Source of the DNA: Phytophthora quininea
Lineage: Eukaryota > Oomycota > Peronosporomycetes > Peronosporales > Peronosporaceae
DNA: 64,000 nt
Direction of reading: 5' to 3'
Assembly: GCA_011947345.1 (NCBI GenBank)
Contig: JAAVTG010000740.1
Location: 226,061 to 290,060, forward strand
The translations under genes and the position numbers were made by a program. Under the pieces are notes generated by a model. It did not search any database. It saw nothing but the letters and a program-made list of their open reading frames with translations, and was not told where the DNA came from. Of this stretch, positions 13,401 through 25,481 are shown piece by piece. Positions within the stretch are counted from its first letter, which is position 1. Every line of letters begins with the position of its first letter.

Positions 13401-16400
13401 CGTCCATGTTTAAGGTAGCCAACAGCGGACTCACCTCCATTACGGCAGGAGGGCTCAGTGTTACGGCAGGCGGGGCCACCGTCACGGCCGGCGGACTCAA
13501 GGTATTGGCCGCAGGGGCGTCAATCACGGGAGGCCTCGTTGCGACAGACACGGGGTTCACGGTCACCACTGGCGGAGCAACCATCACAGCGGGTGGGCTG
13601 CTAGTTACGGCAGGCGGGGCCACCGTCACGGCTGGCGGACTCAAGGTTTTAGGCGGCGGCTCGTCAATCACGGGAGGCCTCGTTGCGACAGACACGGGGT
13701 TCACGGTCACCACTGGCGGAGCAACCATCACAGCGGGTGGGCTGCTAGTTACGGCAGGCGGGGCCACCGTCACGGCCGGAGGACTCGTGGTGTCGGCGGA
13801 CGGCGCCTCCGTCACCGCCGGAACGGCCGCCACGGCGCTCACCGTCTCCAACACGGTCGCGACTGGATTCGCCGGCACGGTGCTTTCTCTGAGCGTTGCG
13901 ACCACGGGCACCGCCAACGCTTTGATCGACGCGAAGGCGGGCGGCACGTCCATGTTTAAGGTAGCCAACAGCGGACTCACCTCCATTACGGCAGGAGGGC
14001 TCAGTGTTACGGCAGGCGGGGCCACCGTCACGGCCGGCGGACTCAGGTATTGGCCGCAGGGGCGTCAATCACGGGAGGCCTCGTTGCGACAGACACGGGG
14101 TTCACGGTCACCACTGGCGGAGCAACCATCACAGCGGGTGGGCTGCTAGTTACGGCAGGCGGGGCCACCGTCACGGCCGGAGGACTCGTGGTGTCGGCGG
14201 ACGGCGCCTCCGTCACCGCCGGAACGGCCGCCACGGCGCTCACCGTCTCCAACACGGTCGCGACTGGATTCGCCGGCACGGTGCTTTCTCTGAGCGTTGC
14301 GACCACGGGCACCGCCAACGCTTTGATCGACGCGAAGGCGGGCGGCACGTCCATGTTTAAGGTAGCCAACAGCGGACTCACCTCCATTACGGCAGGAGGG
14401 CTCAGTGTTACGGCAGGCGGGGCCACCGTCACGGCCGGCGGACTCAAGGTATTGGCCGCAGGGGCGTCAATCACGGGAGGCCTCGTTGCGACAGACACGG
14501 GGTTCACGGTCACCACTGGCGGAGCAACCATCACAGCGGGTGGGCTGCTAGTTACGGCAGGCGGGGCCACCGTCACGGCTGGCGGACTCAGGTTTTAGGC
14601 GGCGGCTCGTCAATCACGGGAGGCCTCGTTGCGACAGACACAGGGTTCACGGTCACCACTGGCGGAGCAACCATCACAGCGGGTGGGCTGCTAGTTACGG
14701 CAGGCGGGGCCACCGTCACGGCTGGCGGACTCAAGGTTTTAGGCGGCGGCTCGTCAATCACGGGAGGCCTCGTTGCGACAGACACGGGGTTCACGGTCAC
14801 CACTGGCGGAGCAACCATCACAGCGGGTGGGCTGCTAGTTACGGCAGGCGGGGCCACCGTCACGGCCGGAGGACTCGTGGTGTCGGCGGACGGCGCCTCG
14901 TCACCGCCGGAACGGCCGCCACGGCGCTCACCGTCTCCAACACGGTCGCGACTGGATTCGCCGGCACGGTGCTTTCTCTGAGCGTTGCGACCACGGGCAC
15001 CGCCAACGCTTTGATCGACGCGAAGGCGGGCGGCACGTCCATGTTTAAGGTAGCCAACAGCGGACTCACCTCCATTACGGCAGGAGGGCTCAGTGTTACG
15101 GCAGGCGGGGCCACCGTCACGGCCGGCGGACTCAAGGTATTGGCCGCAGGGGCGTCAATCACAGGAGGCCTCGTTGCGACAGACACGGGGTTCACGGTCA
15201 CCACTGGCGGAGCAACCATCACAGCGGGTGGGCTGCTAGTTACGGCAGGCGGGGCCACCGTCACGGCCGGAGGACTCGTGGTGTCGGCGGACGGCGCCTC
15301 CGTCACCGCCGGAACGGCCGCCACGGCGCTCACCGTCTCCAACACGGTCGCGACTGGATTCGCCGGCACGGTGCTTTCTCTGAGCGTTGCGACCACGGGC
15401 ACCGCCAACGCTTTGATCGACGCGAAGGCGGGCGGCACGTCCATGTTTAAGGTAGCCAACAGCGGACTCACCTCCATTACGGCAGGAGGGCTCAGTGTTA
15501 CGGCAGGCGGGGCCACCGTCACGGCCGGCGGACTCAAGGTATTGGCCGCAGGGGCGTCAATCACGGGAGGCCTCGTTGCGACAGACACGGGGTTCACGGT
15601 CACCACTGGCGGAGCAACCATCACAGCGGGTGGGCTGCTAGTTACGGCAGGCGGGGCCACCGTCACGGCTGGCGGACTCAAGGTTTTAGGCGGCGGCTCG
15701 TCAATCACGGGAGGCCTCGTTGCGACAGACACGGGGTTCACGGTCACCACTGGCGGAGCAACCATCACAGCGGGTGGGCTGCTAGTTACGGCAGGCGGGG
15801 CCACCGTCACGGCCGGAGGACTCGTGGTGTCGGCGGACGGCGCCTCCGTCACCGCCGGAACGGCCGCCACGGCGCTCACCGTCTCCAACACGGTCGCGAC
15901 TGGATTCGCCGGCACGGTGCTTTCTCTGAGCGTTGCGACCACGGGCACCGCCAACGCTTTGATCGACGCGAAGGCGGGCGGCACGTCCATGTTTAAGGTA
16001 GCCAACAGCGGACTCACCTCCATTACGGCAGGAGGGCTCAGTGTTACGGCAGGCGGGGCCACCGTCACGGCCGGCGGACTCAAGGTATTGGCCGCAGGGG
16101 CGTCAATCACGGGAGGCCTCGTTGCGACAGACACGGGGTTCACGGTCACCACTGGCGGAGCAACCATCACAGCGGGTGGGCTGCTAGTTACGGCAGGCGG
16201 GGCCACCGTCACGGCCGGAGGACTCGTGGTGTCGGCGGACGGCGCCTCCGTCACCGCCGGAACGGCCGCCACGGCGCTCACCGTCTCCAACACGGTCGCG
16301 ACTGGATTCGCCGGCACGGTGCTTTCTCTGAGCGTTGCGACCACGGGCACCGCCAACGCTTTGATCGACGCGAAGGCGGGCGGCACGTCCATGTTTAAGG

Positions 16401-19400
16401 TAGCCAACAGCGGACTCACCTCCATTACGGCAGGAGGGCTCAGTGTTACGGCAGGCGGGGCCACCGTCACGGCCGGCGGACTCAAGGTATTGGCCGCAGG
16501 GGCGTCAATCACGGGAGGCCTCGTTGCGACAGACACGGGGTTCACGGTCACCACTGGCGGAGCAACCATCACAGCGGGTGGGCTGCTAGTTACGGCAGGC
16601 GGGGCCACCGTCACGGCTGGCGGACTCAGGTTTTAGGCGGCGGCTCGTCCAATCACGGGAGGCCTCGTTGCGACAGACACGGGGTTCACGGTCACCACTG
16701 GCGAGCAACCATCACAGCGGGTGGGCTGCTAGTTACGGCAGCGGGGCCACTGTCACGGCTGGCGGACTCAAGGTTTTAGGCGGCGGCTCGTCAATCACGG
16801 GAGGCCTCGTTGCGACAGACACAGGGTTCACGGTCACCACTGGCGGAGCAAGCATCACAGCGGGTGGGCTGCTAGTTACGGCAGGCGGGGCCACCGTCAC
16901 GGCTGGCGGACTCAAGGTTTTAGGCGGCGGCTCGTCAATCACGGGAGGCCTCGTTGCGACAGACACGGGGTTCACGGTCACCACTGGCGGAGCAACCATC
17001 ACAGCGGGTGGGCTGCTAGTTACGGCAGGCGGGGCCACCGTCACGGCTGGCGGACTCAAGGTTTTAGGCGGCGGCTCGTCAATCACGGGAGGCCTCGTTG
17101 CGACAGACACGGGGTTCACGGTCACCACTGGCGGAGCAACCATCACAGCGGGTGGGCTGCTAGTTACGGCAGGCGGGGCCACCGTCACGGCCGGAGGACT
17201 CGTGGTGTCGGCGGACGGCGCCTCCGTCACCGCCGGAACGGCCGCCACGGCGCTCACCGTCTCCAACACGGTCGCGACTGGATTCGCCGGCACGGTGCTT
17301 TCTCTGAGCGTTGCGACCACGGGCACCGCCAACGCTTTGATCGACGCGAAGGCGGGCGGCACGTCCATGTTTAAGGTAGCCAACAGCGGACTCACCTCCA
17401 TTACGGCAGGAGGGCTCAGTGTTACGGCAGGCGGGGCCACCGTCACGGCCGGCGGACTCAAGGTATTGGCCGCAGGGGCGTCAATCACGGGAGGCCTCGT
17501 TGCGACAGACACGGGGTTCACGGTCACCACTGGCGGAGCAACCATCACAGCGGGTGGGCTGCTAGTTACGGCAGGCGGGGCCACCGTCACGGCTGGCGGA
17601 CTCAAGGTTTTAGGCGGCGGCTCGTCAATCACGGGAGGCCTCGTTGCGACAGACACGGGGTTCACGGTCACCACTGGCGGAGCAACCATCACAGCGGGTG
17701 GGCTGCTAGTTACGGCAGGCGGGGCCACCGTCACGGCCGGAGGACTCGTGGTGTCGGCGGACGGCGCCTCCGTCACCGCCGGAACGGCCGCCACGGCGCT
17801 CACCGTCTCCAACACGGTCGCGACTGGATTCGCCGGCACGGTGCTTTCTCTGAGCGTTGCGACCACGGGCACCGCCAACGCTTTGATCGACGCGAAGGCG
17901 GGCGGCACGTCCATGTTTAAGGTAGCCAACAGCGGACTCACCTCCATTACGGCAGGAGGGCTCAGTGTTACGGCAGGCGGGGCCACCGTCACGGCCGGCG
18001 GACTCAAGGTATTGGCCGCAGGGGCGTCAATCACGGGAGGCCTCGTTGCGACAGACACGGGGTTCACGGTCACCACTGGCGGAGCAACCATCACAGCGGG
18101 TGGGCTGCTAGTTACGGCAGGCGGGGCCACCGTCACGGCTGGCGGACTCAAGGTTTTAGGCGGCGGCTCGTCAATCACGGGAGGCCTCGTTGCGACAGAC
18201 ACGGGGTTCACGGTCACCACTGGCGGAGCAACCATCACAGCGGGTGGGCTGCTAGTTACGGCAGGCGGGGCCACCGTCACGGCTGGCGGACTCAAGGTTT
18301 TAGGCGGCGGCTCGTCAATCACGGGAGGCCTCGTTGCGACAGACACGGGGTTCACGGTCACCACTGGCGGAGCAACCATCACAGCGGGTGGGCTGCTAGT
18401 TACGGCAGGCGGGGCCACCGTCACGGCCGGAGGACTCGTGGTGTCGGCGGACGGCGCCTCCGTCACCGCCGGAACGGCCGCCACGGCGCTCACCGTCTCC
18501 AACACGGTCGCGACTGGATTCGCCGGCACGGTGCTTTCTCTGAGCGTTGCGACCACGGGCACCGCCAACGCTTTGATCGACGCGAAGGCGGGCGGCACGT
18601 CCATGTTTAAGGTAGCCAACAGCGGACTCACCTCCATTACGGCAGGAGGGCTCAGTGTTACGGCAGGCGGGGCCACCGTCACGGCCGGCGGACTCAAGGT
18701 ATTGGCCGCAGGGGCGTCAATCACGGGAGGCCTCGTTGCGACAGACACGGGGTTCACGGTCACCACTGGCGGAGCAACCATCACAGCGGGTGGGCTGCTA
18801 GTTACGGCAGGCGGGGCCACCGTCACGGCTGGCGGACTCAAGGTTTTAGGCGGCGGCTCGTCAATCACGGGAGGCCTCGTTGCGACAGACACGGGGTTCA
18901 CGGTCACCACTGGCGGAGCAACCATCACAGCGGGTGGGCTGCTAGTTACGGCAGGCGGGGCCACCGTCACGGCTGGCGGACTCAAGGTTTTAGGCGGCGG
19001 CTCGTCAATCACGGGAGGCCTCGTTGCGACAGACACGGGGTTCACGGTCACCACTGGCGGAGCAACCATCACAGCGGGTGGGCTGCTAGTTACGGCAGGC
19101 GGGGCCACCGTCACGGCTGGCGGACTCAAGGTTTTAGGCGGCGGCTCGTCAATCACGGGAGGCCTCGTTGCGACAGACACGGGGTTCACGGTCACCACTG
19201 GCGGAGCAACCATCACAGCGGGTGGGCTGCTAGTTACGGCAGGCGGGGCCACCGTCACGGCCGGAGGACTCGTGGTGTCGGCGGACGGCGCCTCCGTCAC
19301 CGCCGGAACGGCCGCCACGGCGCTCACCGTCTCCAACACGGTCGCGACTGGATTCGCCGGCACGGTGCTTTCTCTGAGCGTTGCGACCACGGGCACCGCC

Positions 19401-22400
19401 AACGCTTTGATCGACGCGAAGGCGGGCGGCACGTCCATGTTTAAGGTAGCCAACAGCGGACTCACCTCCATTACGGCAGGAGGGCTCAGTGTTACGGCAG
19501 GCGGGGCCACCGTCACGGCCGGCGGACTCAAGGTATTGGCCGCAGGGGCGTCAATCACGGGAGGCCTCGTTGCGACAGACACGGGGTTCACGGTCACCAC
19601 TGGCGGAGCAACCATCACAGCGGGTGGGCTGCTAGTTACGGCAGGCGGGGCCACCGTCACGGCCGGAGGACTCGTGGTGTCGGCGGACGGCGCCTCCGTC
19701 ACCGCCGGAACGGCCGCCACGGCGCTCACCGTCTCCAACACGGTCGCGACTGGATTCGCCGGCACGGTGCTTTCTCTGAGCGTTGCGACCACGGGCACCG
19801 CCAACGCTTTGATCGACGCGAAGGCGGGCGGCACGTCCATGTTTAAGGTAGCCAACAGCGGACTCACCTCCATTACGGCAGGAGGGCTCAGTGTTACGGC
19901 AGGCGGGGCCACCGTCACGGCCGGCGGACTCAAGGTATTGGCCGCAGGGGCGTCAATCACGGGAGGCCTCGTTGCGACAGACACGGGGTTCACGGTCACC
20001 ACTGGCGGAGCAACCATCACAGCGGGTGGGCTGCTAGTTACGGCAGGCGGGGCCACCGTCACGGCCGGAGGACTCGTGGTGTCGGCGGACGGCGCCTCCG
20101 TCACCGCCGGAACGGCCGCCACGGCGCTCACCGTCTCCAACACGGTCGCGACTGGATTCGCCGGCACGGTGCTTTCTCTGAGCGTTGCGACCACGGGCAC
20201 CGCCAACGCTTTGATCGACGCGAAGGCGGGCGGCACGTCCATGTTTAAGGTAGCCAACAGCGGACTCACCTCCATTACGGCAGGAGGGCTCAGTGTTACG
20301 GCAGGCGGGGCCACCGTCACGGCCGGCGGACTCAAGGTATTGGCCGCAGGGGCGTCAATCACGGGAGGCCTCGTTGCGACAGACACGGGGTTCACGGTCA
20401 CCACTGGCGGAGCAACCATCACAGCGGGTGGGCTGCTAGTTACGGCAGGCGGGGCCACCGTCACGGCCGGAGGACTCGTGGTGTCGGCGGACGGCGCCTC
20501 CGTCACCGCCGGAACGGCCGCCACGGCGCTCACCGTCTCCAACACGGTCGCGACTGGATTCGCCGGCACGGTGCTTTCTCTGAGCGTTGCGACCACGGGC
20601 ACCGCCAACGCTTTGATCGACGCGAAGGCGGGCGGCACGTCCATGTTTAAGGTAGCCAACAGCGGACTCACCTCCATTACGGCAGGAGGGCTCAGTGTTA
20701 CGGCAGGCGGGGCCACCGTCACGGCCGGCGGACTCAAGGTATTGGCCGCAGGGGCGTCAATCACGGGAGGCCTCGTTGCGACAGACACGGGTTCACGGTC
20801 ACCACTGGCGGAGCAACCATCACAGCGGGTGGGCTGCTAGTTACGGCAGGCGGGGCCACCGTCACGGCTGGCGGACTCAAGGTTTTAGGCGGCGGCTCGT
20901 CAATCACGGGAGGCCTCGTTGCGACAGACACGGGGTTCACGGTCACCACTGGCGGAGCAACCATCACAGCGGGTGGGCTGCTAGTTACGGCAGGCGGGGC
21001 CACCGTCACGGCCGGAGGACTCGTGGTGTCGGCGGACGGCGCCTCCGTCACCGCCGGAACGGCCGCCACGGCGCTCACCGTCTCCAACACGGTCGCGACT
21101 GGATTCGCCGGCACGGTGCTTTCTCTGAGCGTTGCGACCACGGGCACCGCCAACGCTTTGATCGACGCGAAGGCGGGCGGCACGTCCATGTTTAAGGTAG
21201 CCAACAGCGGACTCACCTCCATTACGGCAGGAGGGCTCAGTGTTACGGCAGGCGGGGCCACCGTCACGGCCGGCGGACTCAAGGTATTGGCCGCAGGGGC
21301 GTCAATCACGGGAGGCCTCGTTGCGACAGACACGGGGTTCACGGTCACCACTGGCGGAGCAACCATCACAGCGGGTGGGCTGCTAGTTACGGCAGGCGGG
21401 GCCACCGTCACGGCCGGAGGACTCGTGGTGTCGGCGGACGGCGCCTCCGTCACCGCCGGAACGGCCGCCACGGCGCTCACCGTCTCCAACACGGTCGCGA
21501 CTGGATTCGCCGGCACGGTGCTTTCTCTGAGCGTTGCGACCACGGGCACCGCCAACGCTTTGATCGACGCGAAGGCGGGCGGCACGTCCATGTTTAAGGT
21601 AGCCAACAGCGGACTCACCTCCATTACGGCAGGAGGGCTCAGTGTTACGGCAGGCGGGGCCACCGTCACGGCCGGCGGACTCAAGGTATTGGCCGCAGGG
21701 GCGTCAATCACGGGAGGCCTCGTTGCGACAGACACGGGGTTCACGGTCACCACTGGCGGAGCAACCATCACAGCGGGTGGGCTGCTAGTTACGGCAGGCG
21801 GGGCCACCGTCACGGCCGGAGGACTCGTGGTGTCGGCGGACGGCGCCTCCGTCACCGCCGGAACGGCCGCCACGGCGCTCACCGTCTCCAACACGGTCGC
21901 GACTGGATTCGCCGGCACGGTGCTTTCTCTGAGCGTTGCGACCACGGGCACCGCCAACGCTTTGATCGACGCGAAGGCGGGCGGCACGTCCATGTTTAAG
22001 GTAGCCAACAGCGGACTCACCTCCATTACGGCAGGAGGGCTCAGTGTTACGGCAGGCGGGGCCACCGTCACGGCCGGCGGACTCAAGGTATTGGCCGCAG
22101 GGGCGTCAATCACGGGAGGCCTCGTTGCGACAGACACGGGGTTCACGGTCACCACTGGCGGAGCAACCATCACAGCGGGTGGGCTGCTAGTTACGGCAGG
22201 CGGGGCCACCGTCACGGCTGGCGGACTCAAGGTTTTAGGCGGCGGCTCGTCAATCACGGGAGGCCTCGTTGCGACAGACACGGGGTTCACGGTCACCACT
22301 GGCGGAGCAACCATCACAGCGGGTGGGCTGCTAGTTACGGCAGGCGGGGCCACCGTCACGGCCGGAGGACTCGTGGTGTCGGCGGACGGCGCCTCCGTCA

Positions 22401-24729
22401 CCGCCGGAACGGCCGCCACGGCGCTCACCGTCTCCAACACGGTCGCGACTGGATTCGCCGGCACGGTGCTTTCTCTGAGCGTTGCGACCACGGGCACCGC
22501 CAACGCTTTGATCGACGCGAAGGCGGGCGGCACGTCCATGTTTAAGGTAGCCAACAGCGGACTCACCTCCATTACGGCAGGAGGGCTCAGTGTTACGGCA
22601 GGCGGGGCCACCGTCACGGCCGGCGGACTCAAGGTATTGGCCGCAGGGGCGTCAATCACGGGAGGCCTCGTTGCGACAGACACGGGGTTCACGGTCACCA
22701 CTGGCGGAGCAACCATCACAGCGGGTGGGCTGCTAGTTACGGCAGGCGGGGCCACCGTCACGGCTGGCGGACTCAAGGTTTTAGGCGGCGGCTCGTCAAT
22801 CACGGGAGGCCTCGTTGCGACAGACACGGGGTTCACGGTCACCACTGGCGGAGCAACCATCACAGCGGGTGGGCTGCTAGTTACGGCAGGCGGGGCCACC
22901 GTCACGGCTGGCGGACTCAAGGTTTTAGGCGGCGGCTCGTCAATCACGGGAGGCCTCGTTGCGACAGACACGGGGTTCACGGTCACCACTGGCGGAGCAA
23001 CCATCACAGCGGGTGGGCTGCTAGTTACGGCAGGCGGGGCCACCGTCACGGCCGGAGGACTCGTGGTGTCGGCGGACGGCGCCTCCGTCACCGCCGGAAC
23101 GGCCGCCACGGCGCTCACCGTCTCCAACACGGTCGCGACTGGATTCGCCGGCACGGTGCTTTCTCTGAGCGTTGCGACCACGGGCACCGCCAACGCTTTG
23201 ATCGACGCGAAGGCGGGCGGCACGTCCATGTTTAAGGTAGCCAACAGCGGACTCACCTCCATTACGGCAGGAGGGCTCAGTGTTACGGCAGGCGGGGCCA
23301 CCGTCACGGCCGGCGGACTCAAGGTATTGGCCGCAGGGGCGTCAATCACGGGAGGCCTCGTTGCGACAGACACGGGGTTCACGGTCACCACTGGCGGAGC
23401 AACCATCACAGCGGGTGGGCTGCTAGTTACGGCAGGCGGGGCCACCGTCACGGCTGGCGGACTCAAGGTTTTAGGCGGCGGCTCGTCAATCACGGGAGGC
23501 CTCGTTGCGACAGACACGGGGTTCACGGTCACCACTGGCGGAGCAACCATCACAGCGGGTGGGCTGCTAGTTACGGCAGGCGGGGCCACCGTCACGGCCG
23601 GAGGACTCGTGGTGTCGGCGGACGGCGCCTCCGTCACCGCCGGAACGGCCGCCACGGCGCTCACCGTCTCCAACACGGTCGCGACTGGATTCGCCGGCAC
23701 GGTGCTTTCTCTGAGCGTTGCGACCACGGGCACCGCCAACGCTTTGATCGACGCGAAGGCGGGCGGCACGTCCATGTTTAAGGTAGCCAACAGCGGACTC
23801 ACCTCCATTACGGCAGGAGGGCTCAGTGTTACGGCAGGCGGGGCCACCGTCACGGCCGGCGGACTCAAGGTATTGGCCGCAGGGGCGTCAATCACGGGAG
23901 GCCTCGTTGCGACAGACACGGGGTTCACGGTCACCACTGGCGGAGCTAACATTCTGGATACCACTACAGGAAACGCTGATACCGTTACGGTCAAGAACTC
24001 TGCCGGGGGCTTTACGGGATCGCTTCTTGTACTTGACTCGGTTGCGACCAGTGGCTTCAACTTGATCAATGCCAAGGTCGCCTCTGGGTCGGTATTCACC
24101 GTCGCTTCCACGGGAGTTACAACCATAGCAGGAGGCGGGCTCAGTGTGACTGGCGGGGTTACAATTGTTGATACGGGACTCACTGTATCTGCGGGGAATG
24201 TCGTCGTTTCAGCAACAACTTCGTCCACCGCAAGTACCAACGGAGCTCTTGTTGTTAATGGTGGAGTGGGCGTCGCAAAAGACATCCAGTGCGCCGGGTC
24301 AGTGTACAGCAATGGCGTTGCTTTGACATCCGATAAGCGGCTGAAGTATGCGATCCAGTCCATGGAGACGTCCGGGGACGTCATCAAGCGTCTTCGACCG
24401 GTGCGCCAGGTCCTTCTGCTGCATCATCCTGCATTGCTTTTTAACTCCAACGTGTTTGTCTTGCTGCTGCTTTAGGTGACGTTCGAGTGGCGACGCGACG
24501 AGTTCCCGACGCGCAACTTCCCCGCCGGAGTGACGCCAGGCTTCCTGGCCGACGAAGTGCAAAAATCCTCCCCGAGCTGGTACATGAAGACGGGGACGGC
24601 TACAAGTCGCTCAATTACGTGGGCATCGTGCCGCACCTCGTGCGCGCCGTGCAGGAGCTGCAGACAGAGCTCCGGAGCGTGCGCGAGCAGGTCGCCACAC
24701 TGCGGGCGGGAGGCGAATTGCGCGCGTAG
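7467..24729 (+). CDS. Giant secreted repeat protein with EGF-like modules and C-terminal S74 chaperone domain
   Basis: About 5,650 residues. ATG 7467 opens a signal peptide (hydrophobic VLLLLSALAQI, probable cleavage after GDA). Cys-rich EGF/teneurin-like modules follow (CSGHGRC, CSNRGIC, CPSDCSSHGLC, CLCDMGYTGPDC, CSNRGLCDF). Introns are at 7583-7648, 7918-7970, 8163-8221, 8657-8709 and 24410-24475; all conform to GT..AG and restore frame. From 8800 to 10300 there are several diverged solenoid units (GLTTI..GGL-V). From 10305 to 23947 lies the near-identical array. After two more diverged units comes a tail-fibre-like linker (GALVVNGGVGVAKDI), then SDKRLK, GFLADEVQK, DGYKSLNYVGIVPHLV and a short coiled coil ending at 24729. 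This end matches the Peptidase S74/ICA domain of phage tailspikes and MYRF. Probable one-base losses lie near 7714, 7801, 7814, 9805, 10456, 14046, 14590, 14899, 16628, 16703, 16740, 20791 and 24559, with a gain at 16650; the G run near 10050 also shifts frame. A surface or adhesive role is inference. Confidence 0.88.
10305..23947 (+). repeat. Mosaic tandem array of 402-bp (A) and 144-bp (B) coding units
   Basis: Two in-frame unit types alternate. B is 48 codons (LKVLGGGSSITGG..., ending GGATVTAGG). A is 134 codons and starts LVVSADGASVTAG; its last 48 codons are a B-like variant with LAAGA in place of LGGGS. From start-to-start distances I count 23 A units and 31 B units. Six B come first, then the number of B after successive A units is 1,2,3,1,0,2,0,1,0,4,1,2,3,0,0,0,1,0,0,1,2,1,0. 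Copies are almost identical at DNA level; the few substitutions seen include 12658 (C to G), 14641, 15164, 16750, 16822 and 16852. Within a unit a roughly 7-residue rhythm (TAGGLLV, TAGGATV, TAGGLKV) suggests a beta-solenoid. True copy number may differ because such arrays are hard to assemble. Confidence 0.93.
24221..24729 (+). other. Tail-fibre-like linker and S74 intramolecular chaperone (ICA) domain
   Basis: This is the end of the giant protein. The segment TASTNGALVVNGGVGVA resembles the linker common before phage tail-fibre C-termini. The S74 domain starts at the Ser codon 24329-24331 in TSDKRLK. In phage endosialidase the chain is cut just before this Ser, using it together with a Lys five residues on; here that Lys is codon 24344-24346. 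Later family landmarks are LRPV, FEWRRDEFP, GFLADEVQK and DGYKSLNYVGIVPHLVRAVQELQ, followed by a short coiled coil. The domain contains a 66-nt intron (24410-24475) and one missing A in the run near 24559. In characterised members it trimerises, folds the upstream fibre and is then released. Confidence 0.88.
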
Positions 24730-25481
24730 ACCATTTAGAAGTAAATAGTGTTGTTTTACATAATTTGGTAGCGGTGGTGGTGATCTTCAGGGGCTCTCGT
24801 GGACTTGACATACGTGTATGCACGCAACGCTCCGTGCTCGACCGTACAGCGTCTAAATGAAGGATGTGCGGAAAGAACTCGTTGATGCCTGGGAAGCTGC
24901 CCGATGCGGACACCTGATATGGTGGGGCAAGCCTCGTAACATACTCGGCGTCGGAGTGCTAATAAAAAATGATGAACAGCATTCGGATCCCTCTAATCTG
25001 CCACTCGGTTGCGGAACGACATCAGTGACGAAGACGTGATGCCCTTGTGCGTCGAGTGCTGCCTGGTGGACGAAAGCCTGCGCTACCAGTTGATGAAGGT
25101 GCGACGGATCAGTGACTGTGTGATTTACACAGTGTGAATCTTTCAATGGGAAGCAGAATAAACTCATTAGCACTGCGTTGTGAGAGCTGCAGCCCGCTTA
25201 CTGAGTGGAAAGATCGGTCAATCGAAGGGCTACAAAGGGGAGGCAACCGTGCGTGCTCTTCGTGGCGCGAGATGGGTGAACCAGCTGCGATACCACGGAG
25301 GGAATACACTTTGAATTGCTTAAGTGACTGCGAACTCGACGACATGAACGATCAATGCGTTCGAACCACGATAGCGCCGCCGTGGAAACTCCACAAAACC
25401 TGGAAATATATCGCTGGAAAAAACAAACGTTTTCATTTCGACGATATTGCATTTAGTAGAAATGTCGATCTCCGGTCTTCC
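24730..25481. other. Intergenic region downstream of the giant gene
   Basis: Apart from the doubtful small gene at 24857-25133, I see no supported coding region. The open frames on both strands from 25134 to 25481 lack family features and have no partner exons. Confidence 0.5.
24857..25133 (+). CDS. Possible small gene or gene fragment
   Basis: ATG 24857 opens a 60-codon frame (KDVRKELVDAWEAARCGHL). In the adjacent frame, from about 25000 to 25095, there is another protein-like stretch (RLRNDISDEDVMPLCVECC). One missing base, or a short intron, would join them, and an intron donor-like GTGCGA follows at about 25098. I recognise no family. It could be a decayed fragment, or coincidence. Confidence 0.2.

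Noticed and set aside
10450..24387. Very long minus-strand open frames (up to 1,351 codons) through the repeat array, Pro/Val/Ala-rich
   Set aside because: They are the mirror of the plus-strand repeats: with a fixed 144/402-bp unit one stop-free antisense frame persists through all copies. Only the plus strand joins in frame to the signal peptide, EGF exons and S74 domain.
24611..24913. Minus-strand frame over the S74 exon
   Set aside because: Shadow of the plus-strand coding sequence; no motif and no start context.
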